Part shown: one piece after another, positions 23,495-32,428 of the stretch
Layout of the letters: the number at the start of each line of letters is the position of its first letter
How positions within the stretch are numbered: position 1 is the first letter of the stretch
Assembly (NCBI RefSeq): GCF_018736145.1
Contig: NZ_CP059997.1
Span: forward strand, 7,191,501-7,255,500
DNA length: 64,000 bases
From: Amycolatopsis sp. CA-230715
GTDB taxonomy: Bacteria > Actinomycetota > Actinomycetes > Mycobacteriales > Pseudonocardiaceae
Reading direction: 5' to 3'
Translations under genes and position numbers: made by a program
The notes under the pieces: generated by a model
What the model was told of the DNA's origin: nothing
Databases searched by the model: none
What the model saw: the letters and a program-made list of their open reading frames with translations, nothing else

Positions 23495-24349
23495 TCAGCG
23501 CAGCAGCGCGCGAATTTCGCCGAGGCTCGCGCAGGTGGCGCGCCAGTCACCGCCGGAGATGAAGGCGATCTTTTCCGCGCCCGCTTCGGCGAATTCGGCG
23601 ATCTCTCCGGCGACTTCGGCGGCCGAGCCGGTGATGAACCGGTCGCGGATGTCGGCGGGGCGGAAGCCGAACAGATCGGCGAAACGGTGCAACGCGTCCT
23701 CGCGGGATTTCTCCCCCGCAAGCACTTCCCCGGCCACCACGGCCGCGACCGCCGGGGCGGGGCGGCCGTGTTCAGCGGCGAGTTCGCGCAGCGTTTCCCG
23801 GTGCTCGCGCACTTCTACCGGCGTGATCAAGTCGGCCAGCCAGCCGTCGCCGAACCGCGCCGTGCGACGCAGCGCGGCCATCGAGCTGCCGCCGATCCAG
23901 ATCGGCGGTACCGGGACGGCCGGAGCGAGCTTCAACGGCGCTTCACCGGCCAGAAGTGACGGCAGGTCGGTCAGGAACCGGTCGGTGCGACGGCCGCGAC
24001 CGGTGATCCCGAGCGCGTCGAACTCGTCACCGCCGCCGAGGCCGACGCCCAGCAGCAGCCGATTTCCGCTGAGGTGCTGGAGCCCGCCGATCTGCTTCGC
24101 GGCCCATTCGGTACCCCGCAGCGCGGGCAGCAGCACGCCGAGGCCGAGTTCGATCCGCTCGGTCACCGCGGCGGCCGTGGCCAGTGTGAGGGTGGCGTCG
24201 ATGATCGGGGTGGCCCCCATCGACAGGTTGTCGCCTGTCCACAACGTGTCCAGGCCGGTTTCCTCGGCGAAGCGGGCGGCCTCGGCGAGGTTCTGCGTGC
24301 TCGTGGCGTCGCCGAGGTAGGGCAGGAACAGTCCGATGTCGACGGTCAT
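23495..24349 (-). CDS. LLM-class (F420-dependent type) oxidoreductase
   Basis: The protein is 284 aa. The luciferase-like TIM-barrel start TVDIGLFLPYLGDATSTQNLAEAARFAEETGLDTLWTGDNL is followed by RIELGLGVLLPALR, then LLLGVGLGGGDEFDALG and PPIWIGGSSMAALRRTARFGDGWL. These are hallmarks of F420- or FMN-linked LLM enzymes in actinomycetes. The start at 24349 fits the family; longer openings do not. It is divergent from a quinone-reductase-like gene. The substrate is unknown. Confidence 0.85.
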   Translation of the reverse strand: MTVDIGLFLPYLGDATSTQNLAEAARFAEETGLDTLWTGDNLSMGATPIIDATLTLATAAAVTERIELGLGVLLPALRGTEWAAKQIGGLQHLSGNRLLLGVGLGGGDEFDALGITGRGRRTDRFLTDLPSLLAGEAPLKLAPAVPVPPIWIGGSSMAALRRTARFGDGWLADLITPVEVREHRETLRELAAEHGRPAPAVAAVVAGEVLAGEKSREDALHRFADLFGFRPADIRDRFITGSAAEVAGEIAEFAEAGAEKIAFISGGDWRATCASLGEIRALLR

Positions 24350-24458
24350 GACACCACTGTGCACCCTCGACCTAGGTGAAGGTCCAGTCCTTGACCTCCA
24401 GTGCGGTGGAGATGTGAATGTGGTGGCAGCACACGAGAAACCCGTGGAGGGAACGATC

Positions 24459-25376
24459 ATGAAGGCAGCGGCGTTCACCACGCCAGGCCCGCCGGAGAAC
24501 CTCGTCCTGACCGAGGTCGACACGCCGGAAGCAGGCGAGGGGCAGGTGCGGGTGTGGATCAGGGCCGCGGGCGTGCAGCCGTTCGACGCCGCGATCCGCC
24601 AGGGCTGGGAGCCGTCGATGGCCGAACTGACCTGGCCGCGGATCCCCGGCAACGAGTTCGCCGGTGTCGTCGACCAGGTCGGGAAAGGCGTCACCACAAG
24701 CGAAATCGGTGACGAAGTGCTGGGCTTCACGGTCCTGCGTGCCTACGCCGAGTACATCGTGGTCTCCGCGGACCAGGTCACCCCGAAACCCGCCGAAATG
24801 CCGTGGGAGGTGGCGGGTGGGTTGACCGGAGGAGCGCAGACCGCGTACAACTCGCTGGACGCACTGGCTGTCGGCGAGGGGGACACGCTCGTCGTGCACG
24901 CGGCCGCGGGCGCGGTCGGCACCATCGCCGTCCAGCTCGCGAAACTGCGCGGTGCCACCGTGATCGGCACGGCCAGCGAGGCGAACCAGGACTACTTGCG
25001 GGGTCTCGGCGCCACCCCGGTCGTCTACGGCGACGGGCTGCTCGACCGGCTGCGGGAGGCCGCGCCGCAAGGGATCGACGCCGCGCTGGACGGTGCCGGG
25101 GGCGCCGCGCTCGACGCGTCGCTGGAGCTGGTGAAGGACCGCGACCGCATCGTCACGTTGTTCGAACACGCCAAGGCCCCGGAACTCGGCATCAAGACAT
25201 CACCGGCGATTCGCACCGCGGCCAGGCTCGCCGAGATCGCCGCGCTCTACGCGGACGGCAAGGTGACCGTCCACATTCGACGGACGTTCCCACTCGCCGA
25301 GGCCGCGGCCGCGCACCGGGAGATCGAAACCGGGCACGGCCGCGGAAAGCTGGTGCTGGTGGTCAACGGCGACTGA
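24459..25376 (+). CDS. NADP-dependent quinone-reductase-like oxidoreductase (MDR family)
   Basis: The 305-aa protein has a GroES-like N-terminal domain (KAAAFTTPGPPENLVLTEVDTPEAGEGQVRVWIRAAGVQPFDAAIR; IPGNEFAGVVDQVG) and a Rossmann domain (TLVVHAAAGAVGTIAVQLAKLRGATVIGTAS). No zinc-ligand Cys cluster is present, so it belongs to the zinc-free quinone-reductase group. The ATG follows ggaggga. Its 3' end overlaps the convergent substrate-binding-protein gene by 14 bp. Confidence 0.88.
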   Translation: MKAAAFTTPGPPENLVLTEVDTPEAGEGQVRVWIRAAGVQPFDAAIRQGWEPSMAELTWPRIPGNEFAGVVDQVGKGVTTSEIGDEVLGFTVLRAYAEYIVVSADQVTPKPAEMPWEVAGGLTGGAQTAYNSLDALAVGEGDTLVVHAAAGAVGTIAVQLAKLRGATVIGTASEANQDYLRGLGATPVVYGDGLLDRLREAAPQGIDAALDGAGGAALDASLELVKDRDRIVTLFEHAKAPELGIKTSPAIRTAARLAEIAALYADGKVTVHIRRTFPLAEAAAAHREIETGHGRGKLVLVVNGD

Positions 25377-26910
25377 CCTTCCGCACGACTCCCCTGACCA
25401 CCAGCGGCGTGACGATCGCGACGAACAGCACCAGCGCCGCCCACGCGCCGAAACCGCCGAACCCGTCGCTGCCGTACGCGGCGGGTTCGGCCGCGCGCCA
25501 GTTCTTCGAGCCGCCGTTGGCGAGGTCCTCGTCGGAGCCGCCGTTCGCGTCGGCGGTCGCGATCCCGGCGTTCTGCGATGACGCGGACGCGGCCGGTCCG
25601 GCGGCCGCGGTCTTCTGGGGATCGCCGCTGTGCCCGCCGTTGGTCAGTTTGTCGACACCGCCCAAGGCGATGAACGGGTCCGGCGGGCTCGACGCACCGG
25701 CGCCGAGGCTGCCGTGGAACGTCGGGTTCGCGCAGTTGCCGGGGTTGAGCTGTTTCGGGGGCTGCCCGGTCATGCGCGAGATCGAGTTCATCATTTCCTG
25801 CGAAAGGTTCGGTGGCAGTGGTGAGAACCCGATGGCCGCCATGTTGATCTGGCCCTGGCAGGCGATGTGGTCGAGGAATCCCGACATGGTCTCGGTCTTG
25901 CCCGCTTCGGAATACCCGGAGCGGCAGGTGTCGCGATCCGGGGTGGCGTTGCACGGTGTCATCACGTAGGAATACGCCGAGATCGGGTAGGTCTTCGGAT
26001 CGCGGTTGGCGTAGACGCCGCTCAGTTCCTGGCTCAGGTCAGGGCGGAGGTGCGCGCCCCGCAACGCGGCCGCGATGTTCTCCGCGTAGGGCTGCACCCA
26101 CGCACCCGAGGCGTTCTGCACCCAGACGCTCTGCACCCCGTACAGCTTGGCGTAGGCGAATTCGTCGTAGCCGATCGTCCACTGCTGACCGCCGATGAAC
26201 TCCGCGATCTGCGAGGAGTTCGCGAGGAACTGCATGTTGTAGCCCGCGATCCCGGCGCCCTCCAGGTTGATCGGGCGGGTGTCGGGGAGGAACTTGCCCA
26301 TCCCGGAGCGCTGCATGAACGTCGTGTACGGGCCGGGGGCCGCGTGCGCGATGTAGTCGTAGAACAGCGCCGTGGTGCCGGAGTTGCCGCTGCGCACGAC
26401 GAGCCGGATCGGCTGGTCCGGCAACGCCTTCCCGCCGTTGGTCGCGCTGATCGCCGGGTCGGACCAGCGGGTGATGTCGCCGGTGAAGATCCGGCCGATG
26501 GTCGCCGCGTTGAGGTGCAGGTAGTCGACGTGGCGACCGGACGCGTCGGCGACGTTGTACATCACCGCGGTGGCGCCCGCCACGTCCGGCACGTACTGGA
26601 ACCCGCGTTCGCGCGTGGGCTGGCCGCCGACGCCCGCCGCTTCGAGCGAGCTGACCTCGGCCTCGGTGCCGCCGAAATCGGCCGTCCGCAGGCCGTACCT
26701 GCCGATGCCGTCCGGTGAGTTCGTCGGGGTGTAGTCGACCGGCAGGCCCTTGGTCTTCGCGGCGCCCTTCCAGTCGTCCATCGCGGGGCCGACGTAGCTG
26801 GACCCGAAGCCGAACACGCTCGTGGCCGCGGCCGCCGCGGGGGCGAGCAGCACCTGGCCCGCGAGCACCAGTCCGGTGCACACCAGCGCGGCGAAGGTGG
26901 AACGTCTCAT
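25363..26910 (-). CDS. Membrane-anchored PstS-like phosphate substrate-binding protein
   Basis: The 515-aa product has a signal peptide (RRSTFAALVCTGLVLAGQVLLAPAAAAA). It continues with a PBP-like phosphate-binding domain (FGFGSSYVGPAMDDWKGA; DYTPTNSPDGIGRYGLRTADFGGTEAEV; IRLVVRSGNSGTTALFYDYIAH). The end holds a membrane anchor with a basic tail (AALVLFVAIVTPLVVRGVVRKVSRR). There is no lipobox, unlike classical PstS. It is the last gene of the pstC-pstA-pstB run, 13 bp after pstB. It probably presents phosphate to the transporter at the outer membrane face, or acts in sensing. Confidence 0.8.
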   Translation of the reverse strand: MRRSTFAALVCTGLVLAGQVLLAPAAAAATSVFGFGSSYVGPAMDDWKGAAKTKGLPVDYTPTNSPDGIGRYGLRTADFGGTEAEVSSLEAAGVGGQPTRERGFQYVPDVAGATAVMYNVADASGRHVDYLHLNAATIGRIFTGDITRWSDPAISATNGGKALPDQPIRLVVRSGNSGTTALFYDYIAHAAPGPYTTFMQRSGMGKFLPDTRPINLEGAGIAGYNMQFLANSSQIAEFIGGQQWTIGYDEFAYAKLYGVQSVWVQNASGAWVQPYAENIAAALRGAHLRPDLSQELSGVYANRDPKTYPISAYSYVMTPCNATPDRDTCRSGYSEAGKTETMSGFLDHIACQGQINMAAIGFSPLPPNLSQEMMNSISRMTGQPPKQLNPGNCANPTFHGSLGAGASSPPDPFIALGGVDKLTNGGHSGDPQKTAAAGPAASASSQNAGIATADANGGSDEDLANGGSKNWRAAEPAAYGSDGFGGFGAWAALVLFVAIVTPLVVRGVVRKVSRR

Positions 26911-26923
26911 CGGATTCCCTCGC

Positions 26924-27811
26924 TCAGCCGAAGCGGCCGTTGACGTAGTCGTAGGTGCGCGGGTCGTCGGGTTCGGCGAAGATCTTCTCGGTCGGGCCGT
27001 GCTCGATGACGCGGCCGGGCTCGTTCTCCGCGGCGAGGAAGAACGCGCAGTGATCGGAAACCCGTTGGGCCTGCTGCATGTTGTGCGTCACGATCACCAC
27101 GGTCACCTCGTGCCCGATCTCCGCGATCGTCTGCTCAACGCGCCGGGTCGAGGTGGGGTCGAGCGCCGAGCACGGCTCGTCCATCAGGAGCACGTTGGGC
27201 CGCACCGCGAGCGACCGCGCGATGCACAGGCGCTGTTGCTGGCCACCGGAAAGCGCGCCGCCGGGGGAGCCGAGCCGGTCGCGCACCTCGCGCCACAGCC
27301 CCGCGCGTTCGAGGCTCTGCTCGACGAGCGCTTCCTTGTCGTCGCACTTGAGCCCGGCGAGCTTCAGCCCGGCGAGCACGTTGTCCTTGATGGACATCGC
27401 GGGGAACGGGTTCGGCTTCTGGAACACCATGCCGACCCGCAGGCGCACCTGCTGCGCGCGCGTGCCGTCGGCGTAGATGTCCTGGCCGTCGAGCAGCACC
27501 TCCCCGGCGAGGCTCGCGCTCGGCACCAGTTCGTGCATCCGGTTGAGGATCCGGAGAAAAGTCGACTTCCCGCAGCCGGACGGGCCGATCAACGCGGTGA
27601 CTTCCTTGGCGGGCATCAGCAACGAGACGCCTTCGAGCACCAGCCGGTCGCCGAACCAGGCACCGACGTCCCGCGATTCGAGCGTCGCGGCGCCGACCGG
27701 CGGCCCGCCGATCAGGCGCACCTCGCGCGTGCTGGCGGCGGGCCCGTCGGCGTACTCCGCGTCGAGGTAGTCGATACCGTCCATTATGGACGTATCAGTG
27801 GATTCGGTCAC
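26924..27811 (-). CDS. pstB: Phosphate ABC transporter ATP-binding protein
   Basis: The 295-aa protein has Walker A GPSGCGKSTFLRILNRMHEL, the PstB-specific GMVFQKPNPFPAMSIKDNV, the signature GALSGGQQQRLCIARSLA and Walker B VLLMDEPCSALDP, followed by an H-loop (VIVTHNMQQAQRVSD). The N terminus has an extra 40 or so residues before the core. GTG at 27811 gives a 4-bp overlap with pstA; MDGIDYLDAEYAD is a possible later start. It drives phosphate import with PstA and PstC. Confidence 0.95.
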   Translation of the reverse strand: MTESTDTSIMDGIDYLDAEYADGPAASTREVRLIGGPPVGAATLESRDVGAWFGDRLVLEGVSLLMPAKEVTALIGPSGCGKSTFLRILNRMHELVPSASLAGEVLLDGQDIYADGTRAQQVRLRVGMVFQKPNPFPAMSIKDNVLAGLKLAGLKCDDKEALVEQSLERAGLWREVRDRLGSPGGALSGGQQQRLCIARSLAVRPNVLLMDEPCSALDPTSTRRVEQTIAEIGHEVTVVIVTHNMQQAQRVSDHCAFFLAAENEPGRVIEHGPTEKIFAEPDDPRTYDYVNGRFG

Positions 27812-28938
27812 CGAGTCTCCCTGGTCCTCGTCCTGCGTGGCTTGCGCGTGGTGCGGTTGCGCCCGACGATCCTGGCGAGCGCGAACAGCACGAAGATGAT
27901 GATGATCAGCACGAGCGCGCCGACGTACCCGCGTTCGCGCTGGGCCTCCACCGAGGTCTGCACGTACCGGTAGACGAACAGCGGCAGCGCTTCCTGCTGC
28001 CCGACGAACGGATTGAGGTTCAGCAGCGTCGACCCGGCCGCGGTGAACAGCAACGGCGCGGTTTCCCCGACCACGCGGGCGATGCCGAGGATGATCGCGG
28101 TGGTGACACCGGTTCTCGCGGTCGGCAGCACCACCGACCACACCGTCCTCGCCCTGCTGGCCCCGAGTGCGAGGGACGCTTCGCGAAGACCGTCGGGGAC
28201 GAGCCGGAGCACCACGTCGACGGTGCGCGTGACGGTCGGCAGCATGACCACGGTGAGCGCGATGCAGGCCATGAAACCGCTGTAGTTGAAGAAGGACGAC
28301 CCGCGCACGGCGCCGGGGATGATGAGCGCGGCATACACGAAAAGACCGGCCACAATGGACGGAAGGCCGCTCATCGCGTCGACGAAGATCCGCACCGGCT
28401 TGCGCAGGCGCGACCGGGTTTCGTTCAGGAAGATCGCGGTGAGCAGGCCGAGCGGGACGACGAACAGCAGTGCCATCGCGGTCTGTTCGAGCGTGCCGAT
28501 GATCGCGTGCTGCCCACCGCCCTTTGTGGACGGGTCCACAGGGGACACCGCGGACTGGTCCTCGACGAAGAAGTTCAGCCGGAGATGCGGCGCGCCCTTG
28601 ACCACGATGTAGACGAGCAGGAACAGCAGCGGCACCAGCAGGCCGAGCGCCCCGGTGAACACGATCGTGGTGACCAGCCGGTCCATCGCGGCGAGCTTGC
28701 CGAGCCGGTCGCGGAAGACCAGGTACAGCATGCCGAGGAAGAGCGCGTAGGCCACGACGAGATCGGCGAGCCAGCCGGGGGAGTCGAGCAGCAGGTGCAG
28801 CACGAACCAGGTCAGCAGGCTCGCCGAGGCCGCGCAGCCGATCGTGACGAGCCGGTCTTCCGGGGTGCTGGCGGCGGTGCGGCGCTTCACCTTCGGCGCA
28901 CCGCGCACCGGTACCGGTTTGTCGAGCAAGGTCGCCAT
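27808..28938 (-). CDS. pstA: Phosphate ABC transporter permease PstA
   Basis: The product is 376 aa, somewhat longer than usual owing to an N-terminal extension with two extra hydrophobic segments (TIGCAASASLLTWFVLHLLL; ADLVVAYALFLGMLYLVF). The permease core includes DAMSGLPSIVAGLFVYAAL and LREASLALGASRARTVWSVVLPTARTGVTTAIILGIARVVGETAPLLFTAA, the EAA-type coupling loop. The ATG overlaps the stop of pstC. Confidence 0.93.
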   Translation of the reverse strand: MATLLDKPVPVRGAPKVKRRTAASTPEDRLVTIGCAASASLLTWFVLHLLLDSPGWLADLVVAYALFLGMLYLVFRDRLGKLAAMDRLVTTIVFTGALGLLVPLLFLLVYIVVKGAPHLRLNFFVEDQSAVSPVDPSTKGGGQHAIIGTLEQTAMALLFVVPLGLLTAIFLNETRSRLRKPVRIFVDAMSGLPSIVAGLFVYAALIIPGAVRGSSFFNYSGFMACIALTVVMLPTVTRTVDVVLRLVPDGLREASLALGASRARTVWSVVLPTARTGVTTAIILGIARVVGETAPLLFTAAGSTLLNLNPFVGQQEALPLFVYRYVQTSVEAQRERGYVGALVLIIIIFVLFALARIVGRNRTTRKPRRTRTRETR

Positions 28939-29924
28939 CAGGCATCCACTCCCGCCCCGGAACGGCTCCGGGAAATGATGATCGACGCGGAGAAGTTCGT
29001 CGCCAGGGTGAACAGGAACAGCACCAGGCCCGCCGCCATCATCGCGTTGAGCCCGAGCCCGGAGATCCCGGCGTTGTGCGCGATGAAGCCGGAAATCGTG
29101 GCACCGCCGCTTTCTAGCACGTGCGTGACGATCGCGGGAAGTTGGGGCAGCAGCAGGGAAACCGCGATGGTTTCGCCGAGCGCGCGGCCGAGGCCGAGCA
29201 TCGCGCCGCCGACGATCCCGCCTCGTCCGAACGGCAGCACGACCGAACGCACCATGCCCCACCGGGTTCCGCCGAGCGCGAGCGCCGCTTCCTTTTCCCC
29301 CGGCGGGCTCTGGGCGAACACCTCGCGGATGATGGATGTGGTGATCGGCAGGACCATCAGCGATACCACCAAACCCGCGACGAACATCGATTGCGTGAGC
29401 GTCGCGTTCTGCTGGGTGGCGAACAGCGGGATCCACGAGAAGTTCCGGCTCAGCCACGCCGCGACCGGTTCCACCTGGGGCGCCAGGAAGCTGAACCCCC
29501 ACAGGCCGTAGAGCAGGCTGGGGATCGCGGCGAGCAGGTCGACGAGCCCGGTCAGCAGCCCGCGCAGCCGGGCGCCCGCGTAGTTGGTGATGAACAGCGC
29601 GGCGAGGATGCTGATGGGCACCGCGACGAGCACCGCGACCAGTGCGACGGTGATGGTGCCGGTCAGCATGCCGAGCACGCCGAAGACCGGGGAGTCCGCG
29701 GTGGTGTTGAACTCGACCGTGCTGAAGAAGCCGAACCCCGCGTAGTGCAGTGCCGGTGCGGCTTGCAGCGTCAGGAAGAACCCGATCACCACCAGCAGCA
29801 CGAGCACGGTGATACCGCCGCCGGTGGTCACTCGCCGGAAAGCTTTGTCCACACGGGACGGTGCGTCGGTGATCGGCCGCTTGGCCGGTGGCGGTTCGCC
29901 CGCGCGGGCCGTCGTCGTGGTCAC
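28938..29924 (-). CDS. pstC: Phosphate ABC transporter permease PstC
   Basis: The 328-aa protein has six main membrane segments. It contains LVDLLAAIPSLLYGLWGFSFLAP and the EAA loop EKEAALALGGTRWGMVRSVVLPFGRGGIVGGAMLGLGRALGETIAVSLLL. It is the first gene of the pstC-pstA-pstB-PBP unit. A candidate PHO box lies 113-141 bp upstream of its start, so induction under phosphate starvation by a PhoP-type regulator is likely. Confidence 0.93.
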   Translation of the reverse strand: MTTTTARAGEPPPAKRPITDAPSRVDKAFRRVTTGGGITVLVLLVVIGFFLTLQAAPALHYAGFGFFSTVEFNTTADSPVFGVLGMLTGTITVALVAVLVAVPISILAALFITNYAGARLRGLLTGLVDLLAAIPSLLYGLWGFSFLAPQVEPVAAWLSRNFSWIPLFATQQNATLTQSMFVAGLVVSLMVLPITTSIIREVFAQSPPGEKEAALALGGTRWGMVRSVVLPFGRGGIVGGAMLGLGRALGETIAVSLLLPQLPAIVTHVLESGGATISGFIAHNAGISGLGLNAMMAAGLVLFLFTLATNFSASIIISRSRSGAGVDA

Positions 29925-30036
29925 GGCAGGTCGTCCTTCGTTCTCGGTCGGGGATTTTCGGCAGGACCAGGAGGACCTCGCCCCCCGACGGCCACCGAAA
30001 GTATGCGAGCGGAGGCGGCGCCATAGGTGTGCGGAC

Positions 30037-30065
30037 GGTGAACGCCCGACGGGGCGGTGGTGAAT
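30037..30065 (-). promoter_or_regulatory. Candidate PHO box upstream of the pst operon
   Basis: On the minus strand the units GTTCACC (complement of 30037-30043) and ATTCACC (complement of 30059-30065) lie exactly 22 bp apart, that is two 11-bp steps. This matches the 11-nt direct-repeat layout known for actinobacterial PhoP boxes. It sits between divergent pstC and the 745-aa secreted-protein gene. Only two of the expected units are clear. Confidence 0.45.
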
Positions 30066-30190
30066 CCACCGCCGAACGGCCGGTTCTTCGTTGACCTTCG
30101 GCGTCGGAATGGCCGACCGTGGGTGCCACGCCGACCGGCCGTGTCTGCCGGTGCTCGCGCTCGATCCTGGTTCCGAGAGGGAGAAGTCCT

Positions 30191-32428
30191 GTGGGGAGAT
30201 CCGCCGTGAAGCGGGTGTGCTTGGTCGTGCTGTGCGCGGTGCTCGGCACCGCGTGGCTGGCCGTGGTGAACACGGCGCAGGCGGCGCCCGCGTACACGAT
30301 CAGCACGCAGCCCGGTGACCTGTCGAAGGTGCGCGACGGCGACATCGTCAAGATCAGCATCGCTGGTCTGCCCGAGGGCGCGCAGGTGCAAGCGTCGCTG
30401 TGCCCGAAGGAGCTTCGGGACAGCCAGGTTCGCAACCGGACCCCGTTAACGCGGTACACCGCGTACTGCCGATTCGTGCAGGGCGCGCAGAGCCTGTCCC
30501 GGAGCCTGCCGATCGCCGATCAGCCGCGCGACGGTGCCACCCACATGGTCGACATCGACTACCCGGTTTCGCGAGGCGAAACCGAGCCGGTCTCCGTCCA
30601 GAACGATCCCGAGTACTCGGAGATGTACGTCGACGAGCACGGCAACGTCGTGCACGTGCCGAACCCGAAGAAGTACTCGTACCGGTGCGACGAGGCGAAC
30701 CCGTGCGCGATCTGGCTCAAGATCGTCGTGCCGCACCCGAACGCGAAGGCGGACATCACGCTGGACGGGAGCATGGTGGTGGCCCCGGGGGAGAACACCG
30801 GTCTGCCACCGGGGTGCAAGGACCCGGTCGCGGGTGCCGCGGTGACCACCGCGCTGCCCGAGCGGATGGCGAAATCGACGTCGTCGTGGAATTCGCTGCT
30901 GTGCTCACCGACCCGAGCGCCGAGCGTGATGCAGCCACTCGCGACCCGTGAGGGCGAAGTGCTCGCCGGGTTCGACCGGGGAGCCCGCGATCTCGCCTTC
31001 ACCGGTAGCGGTACCGCTCTCAGCACGGACAAGCGGCGCGAACGGGTATTCGTGCCGACGGCACTGAACGCCGTCGTGCTGGTCGCGGTCGGCAGGCAGC
31101 CGAAGGGGGTCAGCGACCGCGGATATCCGTTTCTCGGCCCGATCAAAGACGCTCTGAAGTTCAGCCTCGACGACGTAGCCGATCTCGTCTCCAAGCGGCG
31201 GATGGATGGCAATACCCCCGGTTCGGTGATGGCGGACGGCTCCGCGCTGGTCGAGCGGAACCCGGTGCTCAAAGCGATGTATCCGCACCACCGGCTGATC
31301 TACGAATTCGGGCTCAGCGGGCTCGCCGGCCCGGACACCGGCCCGCTGCTGCTGAGCGACCTGCTCACCACGGAGGCATCGGCGCACTGGCAGTTCAAAC
31401 GCGGTACCGAGCCACCGGTACCGGTCGGGAGGGTCACCGACTACCTGCGGCTCAACGCGGGGGCGGGAGTGGACGTGAACGTCAACACCGCGCCGACCCG
31501 GAGTGATCTGCGCAAGCAGCTCGACAACCTCACCCAGGGGTTCTGCCCGGGTGGTTCGAGCCAGCCGTGCGCCGGGTACGTGCTGACCGATCTGGCGACG
31601 GCGACCGAGTACGGCTGGACACCGGTGGCCCTGCGCAACGCGTCGGGGGAGTACGTCGCGCCCACCCCGGCCTCGATGGCGGCGGCCGCCACCCACTTCG
31701 CCGACGCCGGTGACGGCACGGTGCGGCCCGGTGCCACCGGCGCGGACCGGAACGCGTACCCGCTGACCTTCGCCGAATACGCGGTGGCGCCGAAGAACCC
31801 GCTCGTCGACGGTCCGTGCAAGCCGAGAAAGGAAGCGCAGCAAGCTCTTTCGGCGGTGCTGCGGACAGCGGTCGATCCCGGCGGGCAAGGCGCGCTCGGG
31901 CCGGGGCTCGTCCCGTTGCCGGAGCCGCTCGCGTCCGTGGCGAAGGACCGGCTCGCCAAAGTCGGTTCGGGAGCCCTCGCCGACGCGTGCAAGGAAAAGG
32001 ACGAGCTGAAGAACCCGCCGCGGGGCGCTGGTGTGGGCGGCCCCGGCGGTGACGGCGGCGCGGTGCCCCCGAGCGGCGTCCCAGGAGGCTCCGGCCCCGC
32101 CGCGGGCGCGGGTACGGGAGCGGCGAACGGCTCGCCGACCGGCGCGCCGGCACAAGCGCCGACGCCCGCCAGCGTGCAGGCCGCGAAGAACCTGGCGGCC
32201 GCCGTGTCGATCCCGCCGTTCCCCGGCTCGGGGCTCCTCGGCCCGCTGATCCCGTTGCTCGCCTTGGTGTTCCTCACGATCCTGCCGTCGGCTACCGCGT
32301 ACCTGGCCGCCGGCCGACCCGTGCCGCCGTGGCTGGCGAGGACGACACGGCGGCTGGGCGGCGCGGCGAGCAGGCTCGGTGATCGCGTTCGTGGCGGCCG
32401 GTTCGTACCCGCCGGAGATCGCGCGTGA
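30191..32428 (+). CDS. Secreted, membrane-anchored substrate-binding-like protein
   Basis: The product is about 745 aa. GTG at 30191 follows gagagggagaag; a GTG at 30206 is possible. It has a signal peptide (VKRVCLVVLCAVLGTAWLAVVNTAQA) and an N-terminal beta domain (VRDGDIVKISIAGLPEGAQVQASLCPK) that recalls neocarzinostatin-like folds. A central part with PBP-like features follows (YPHHRLIYEFGLSGL; VTDYLRLNAGAGVDVNVNTAPTRSDLRKQLDNLTQGFC). Next is a Gly/Pro-rich linker, and a final membrane helix (LLGPLIPLLALVFLTILPSATAYLAA) with a basic tail. It is divergent from pst and overlaps the next gene by 4 bp. The role in phosphate uptake or wall attachment is inferred. Confidence 0.65.
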   Translation: MGRSAVKRVCLVVLCAVLGTAWLAVVNTAQAAPAYTISTQPGDLSKVRDGDIVKISIAGLPEGAQVQASLCPKELRDSQVRNRTPLTRYTAYCRFVQGAQSLSRSLPIADQPRDGATHMVDIDYPVSRGETEPVSVQNDPEYSEMYVDEHGNVVHVPNPKKYSYRCDEANPCAIWLKIVVPHPNAKADITLDGSMVVAPGENTGLPPGCKDPVAGAAVTTALPERMAKSTSSWNSLLCSPTRAPSVMQPLATREGEVLAGFDRGARDLAFTGSGTALSTDKRRERVFVPTALNAVVLVAVGRQPKGVSDRGYPFLGPIKDALKFSLDDVADLVSKRRMDGNTPGSVMADGSALVERNPVLKAMYPHHRLIYEFGLSGLAGPDTGPLLLSDLLTTEASAHWQFKRGTEPPVPVGRVTDYLRLNAGAGVDVNVNTAPTRSDLRKQLDNLTQGFCPGGSSQPCAGYVLTDLATATEYGWTPVALRNASGEYVAPTPASMAAAATHFADAGDGTVRPGATGADRNAYPLTFAEYAVAPKNPLVDGPCKPRKEAQQALSAVLRTAVDPGGQGALGPGLVPLPEPLASVAKDRLAKVGSGALADACKEKDELKNPPRGAGVGGPGGDGGAVPPSGVPGGSGPAAGAGTGAANGSPTGAPAQAPTPASVQAAKNLAAAVSIPPFPGSGLLGPLIPLLALVFLTILPSATAYLAAGRPVPPWLARTTRRLGGAASRLGDRVRGGRFVPAGDRA

